From Pyxidicoccus caerfyrddinensis (GTDB lineage: Bacteria; Myxococcota; Myxococcia; Myxococcales; Myxococcaceae), in assembly GCF_010894405.1 (NCBI RefSeq), contig NZ_JAAIYA010000005.1:496001-560000 (forward strand): a stretch of DNA of 64,000 nt, given 5' to 3'. The notes below the pieces were generated by a model. The model saw nothing but the letters and a program-made list of their open reading frames with translations. It was not told where the DNA came from and ran no database searches. Position 1 is the stretch's first letter. Each line of letters begins with the position of its first letter. The position numbers were made by a program, and so were the translations under genes. Of the stretch, positions 63,328 through 64,000 are shown piece by piece.

Positions 63328-64000
63328 GTGGTTTCCGTGCGTATCGCCCTTCTCTCGCTGACCCTGTGCGTCGCGTGCGCGTCAGGGCCGGGCGGATCGG
63401 GTCGGCCGATGTCCGAGCCACCCATGCTCGCGGAGCCTCCCGCCGGAATGCGCCTGCACACCGGTGCGCCGGAGGGAGGGCTGCCGTACCGGCTCTTCGT
63501 CTCGGAGGAGGCCACCGCCGCGCGCCCGCACCGGCTCCTGGTGTGGCTCCATCCCTCGGGGAGCGACGGCCTCGGGCTGGTGGAGCCGCTCGCGGCGGAC
63601 TTCGCCAGGCGGGGCTTCGCGCTGCTGACGCTGTCCCAGAAGGACTTCTCCGGCTGGCGGGGCGCGGATGCCAACCGGGTGATGCTGAAGGTGGTGCCGG
63701 ACGCAGCGCGGGTGCCGGGCGTGGATGCGCGGCGGCCGGTGCTGCTCGGCTTCAGCGCGGGCGCGCAGATGGCGCTGGAGTTGTGGTCCGCGCGGCCGGA
63801 CTCCTTCGGCGGGCTGGTGCTCCTGGCCGGGGCGCCGCGCTTCTCGCGCGGGAATGAGTCCGCTCCACCCACGGGGGCCGCGTACACCCGTGTGCCGCTG
63901 CTGTCCCTGGTGGGGTCGGGCGATGGCAACGGGCCCTTCCTCTGGCTCCTGGCACTGGGGTCGTGGTGCGAGGCGGGCGTGCCGCTCCAGATGCGCGTCG
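63328..64000 (+). CDS. Alpha/beta-hydrolase (esterase-like) lipoprotein, 3' end cut by window edge
   Basis: The frame is open to base 64000 and has no stop, so the gene continues beyond. GTG at 63328 (or 63337) begins a lipoprotein signal (VRIALLSLTLCVACAS) with the lipobox Cys. After a Pro/Gly linker come HRLLVWLHPSGSDGLGLVEPLAADFARRG (oxyanion-type strand and loop) and VLLGFSAGAQMALELW, the GxSxG nucleophile elbow of dienelactone-hydrolase/poly-ester-depolymerase-like enzymes. Catalytic Asp and His are not yet reached. It starts 2 bases after the propeller-lipoprotein stop. Confidence 0.8.
   Translation, partial: MVSVRIALLSLTLCVACASGPGGSGRPMSEPPMLAEPPAGMRLHTGAPEGGLPYRLFVSEEATAARPHRLLVWLHPSGSDGLGLVEPLAADFARRGFALLTLSQKDFSGWRGADANRVMLKVVPDAARVPGVDARRPVLLGFSAGAQMALELWSARPDSFGGLVLLAGAPRFSRGNESAPPTGAAYTRVPLLSLVGSGDGNGPFLWLLALGSWCEAGVPLQMRV

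Overview
The window is chromosomal DNA of a myxobacterium of the Myxococcus/Corallococcus/Pyxidicoccus type. The evidence is very high GC with strong third-position GC bias, many GTG starts, many lipoproteins, several multi-domain histidine kinases, a long eukaryotic-type Ser/Thr kinase, and members of myxobacteria-typical families (DUF2378 and DUF2381). It contains 55 supported protein genes, of which the first and last run off the edges, and one tRNA. I see no IS element, prophage, rRNA or CRISPR array.

Layout. 1-7424: a PAS histidine kinase cut by the edge, an OsmC protein, two overlapping envelope genes, recF and a small membrane protein. 7733-11099: a lipoprotein plus mlaE-mlaF-mlaD, a retrograde lipid-transport ABC system with 4-base overlaps. 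11229-15009: the most interesting locus, a probable graspetide (omega-ester-linked peptide) cluster. It has a C39-peptidase ABC exporter, a 61-aa membrane protein, an ATP-grasp ligase and a 51-aa precursor missed by a plain ORF scan, carrying the TTxxxxEE core and an LF-V-x-DL leader motif. 15043-20905: an M43 metalloprotease, a UshA-like phosphatase, an M20 peptidase, an aminotransferase and a DUF2378 protein. 21003-26685: a two-component cluster in which four genes overlap by 4 bases each. 26777-33712: a Kef-type antiporter with universal-stress domains, an XRE-EIIA fusion regulator, a GNAT enzyme, a PH-like membrane protein and gyrB.

33834-36965 reads as accessory DNA of visibly lower GC. 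It holds a translationally coupled ABC-type ATPase and PIN-like nuclease pair (a candidate defence or toxin module), then a DUF2381 protein and a lipoprotein. 37141-47941 carries an extradiol dioxygenase, a PaiB protein, a Ser/Thr kinase, a repeat-bearing barrel protein, a coupled 72-aa gene, a metallophosphoesterase, an AT-hook protein, a zinc alcohol dehydrogenase and an SRPBCC protein.

48235-55339 is a self-contained TonB uptake island: lipoprotein, TonB-dependent receptor, two ExbD, ExbB and TonB. Upstream of tonB lies a striking array of ten strictly alternating GTGAC/GTCAC boxes. 55560-64000 holds a DUF2029-type glycosyltransferase, a Cys-rich lipoprotein, a dihydrolipoamide-dehydrogenase-like flavoprotein, rbfA overlapping an rtcB-type RNA ligase, tRNA-Gln(TTG), an archaemetzincin homologue with a degenerate active site, a beta-propeller lipoprotein and a truncated esterase.

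Family assignments come from motifs read by eye. No database search was run, and start sites were chosen from Shine-Dalgarno spacing and overlaps.
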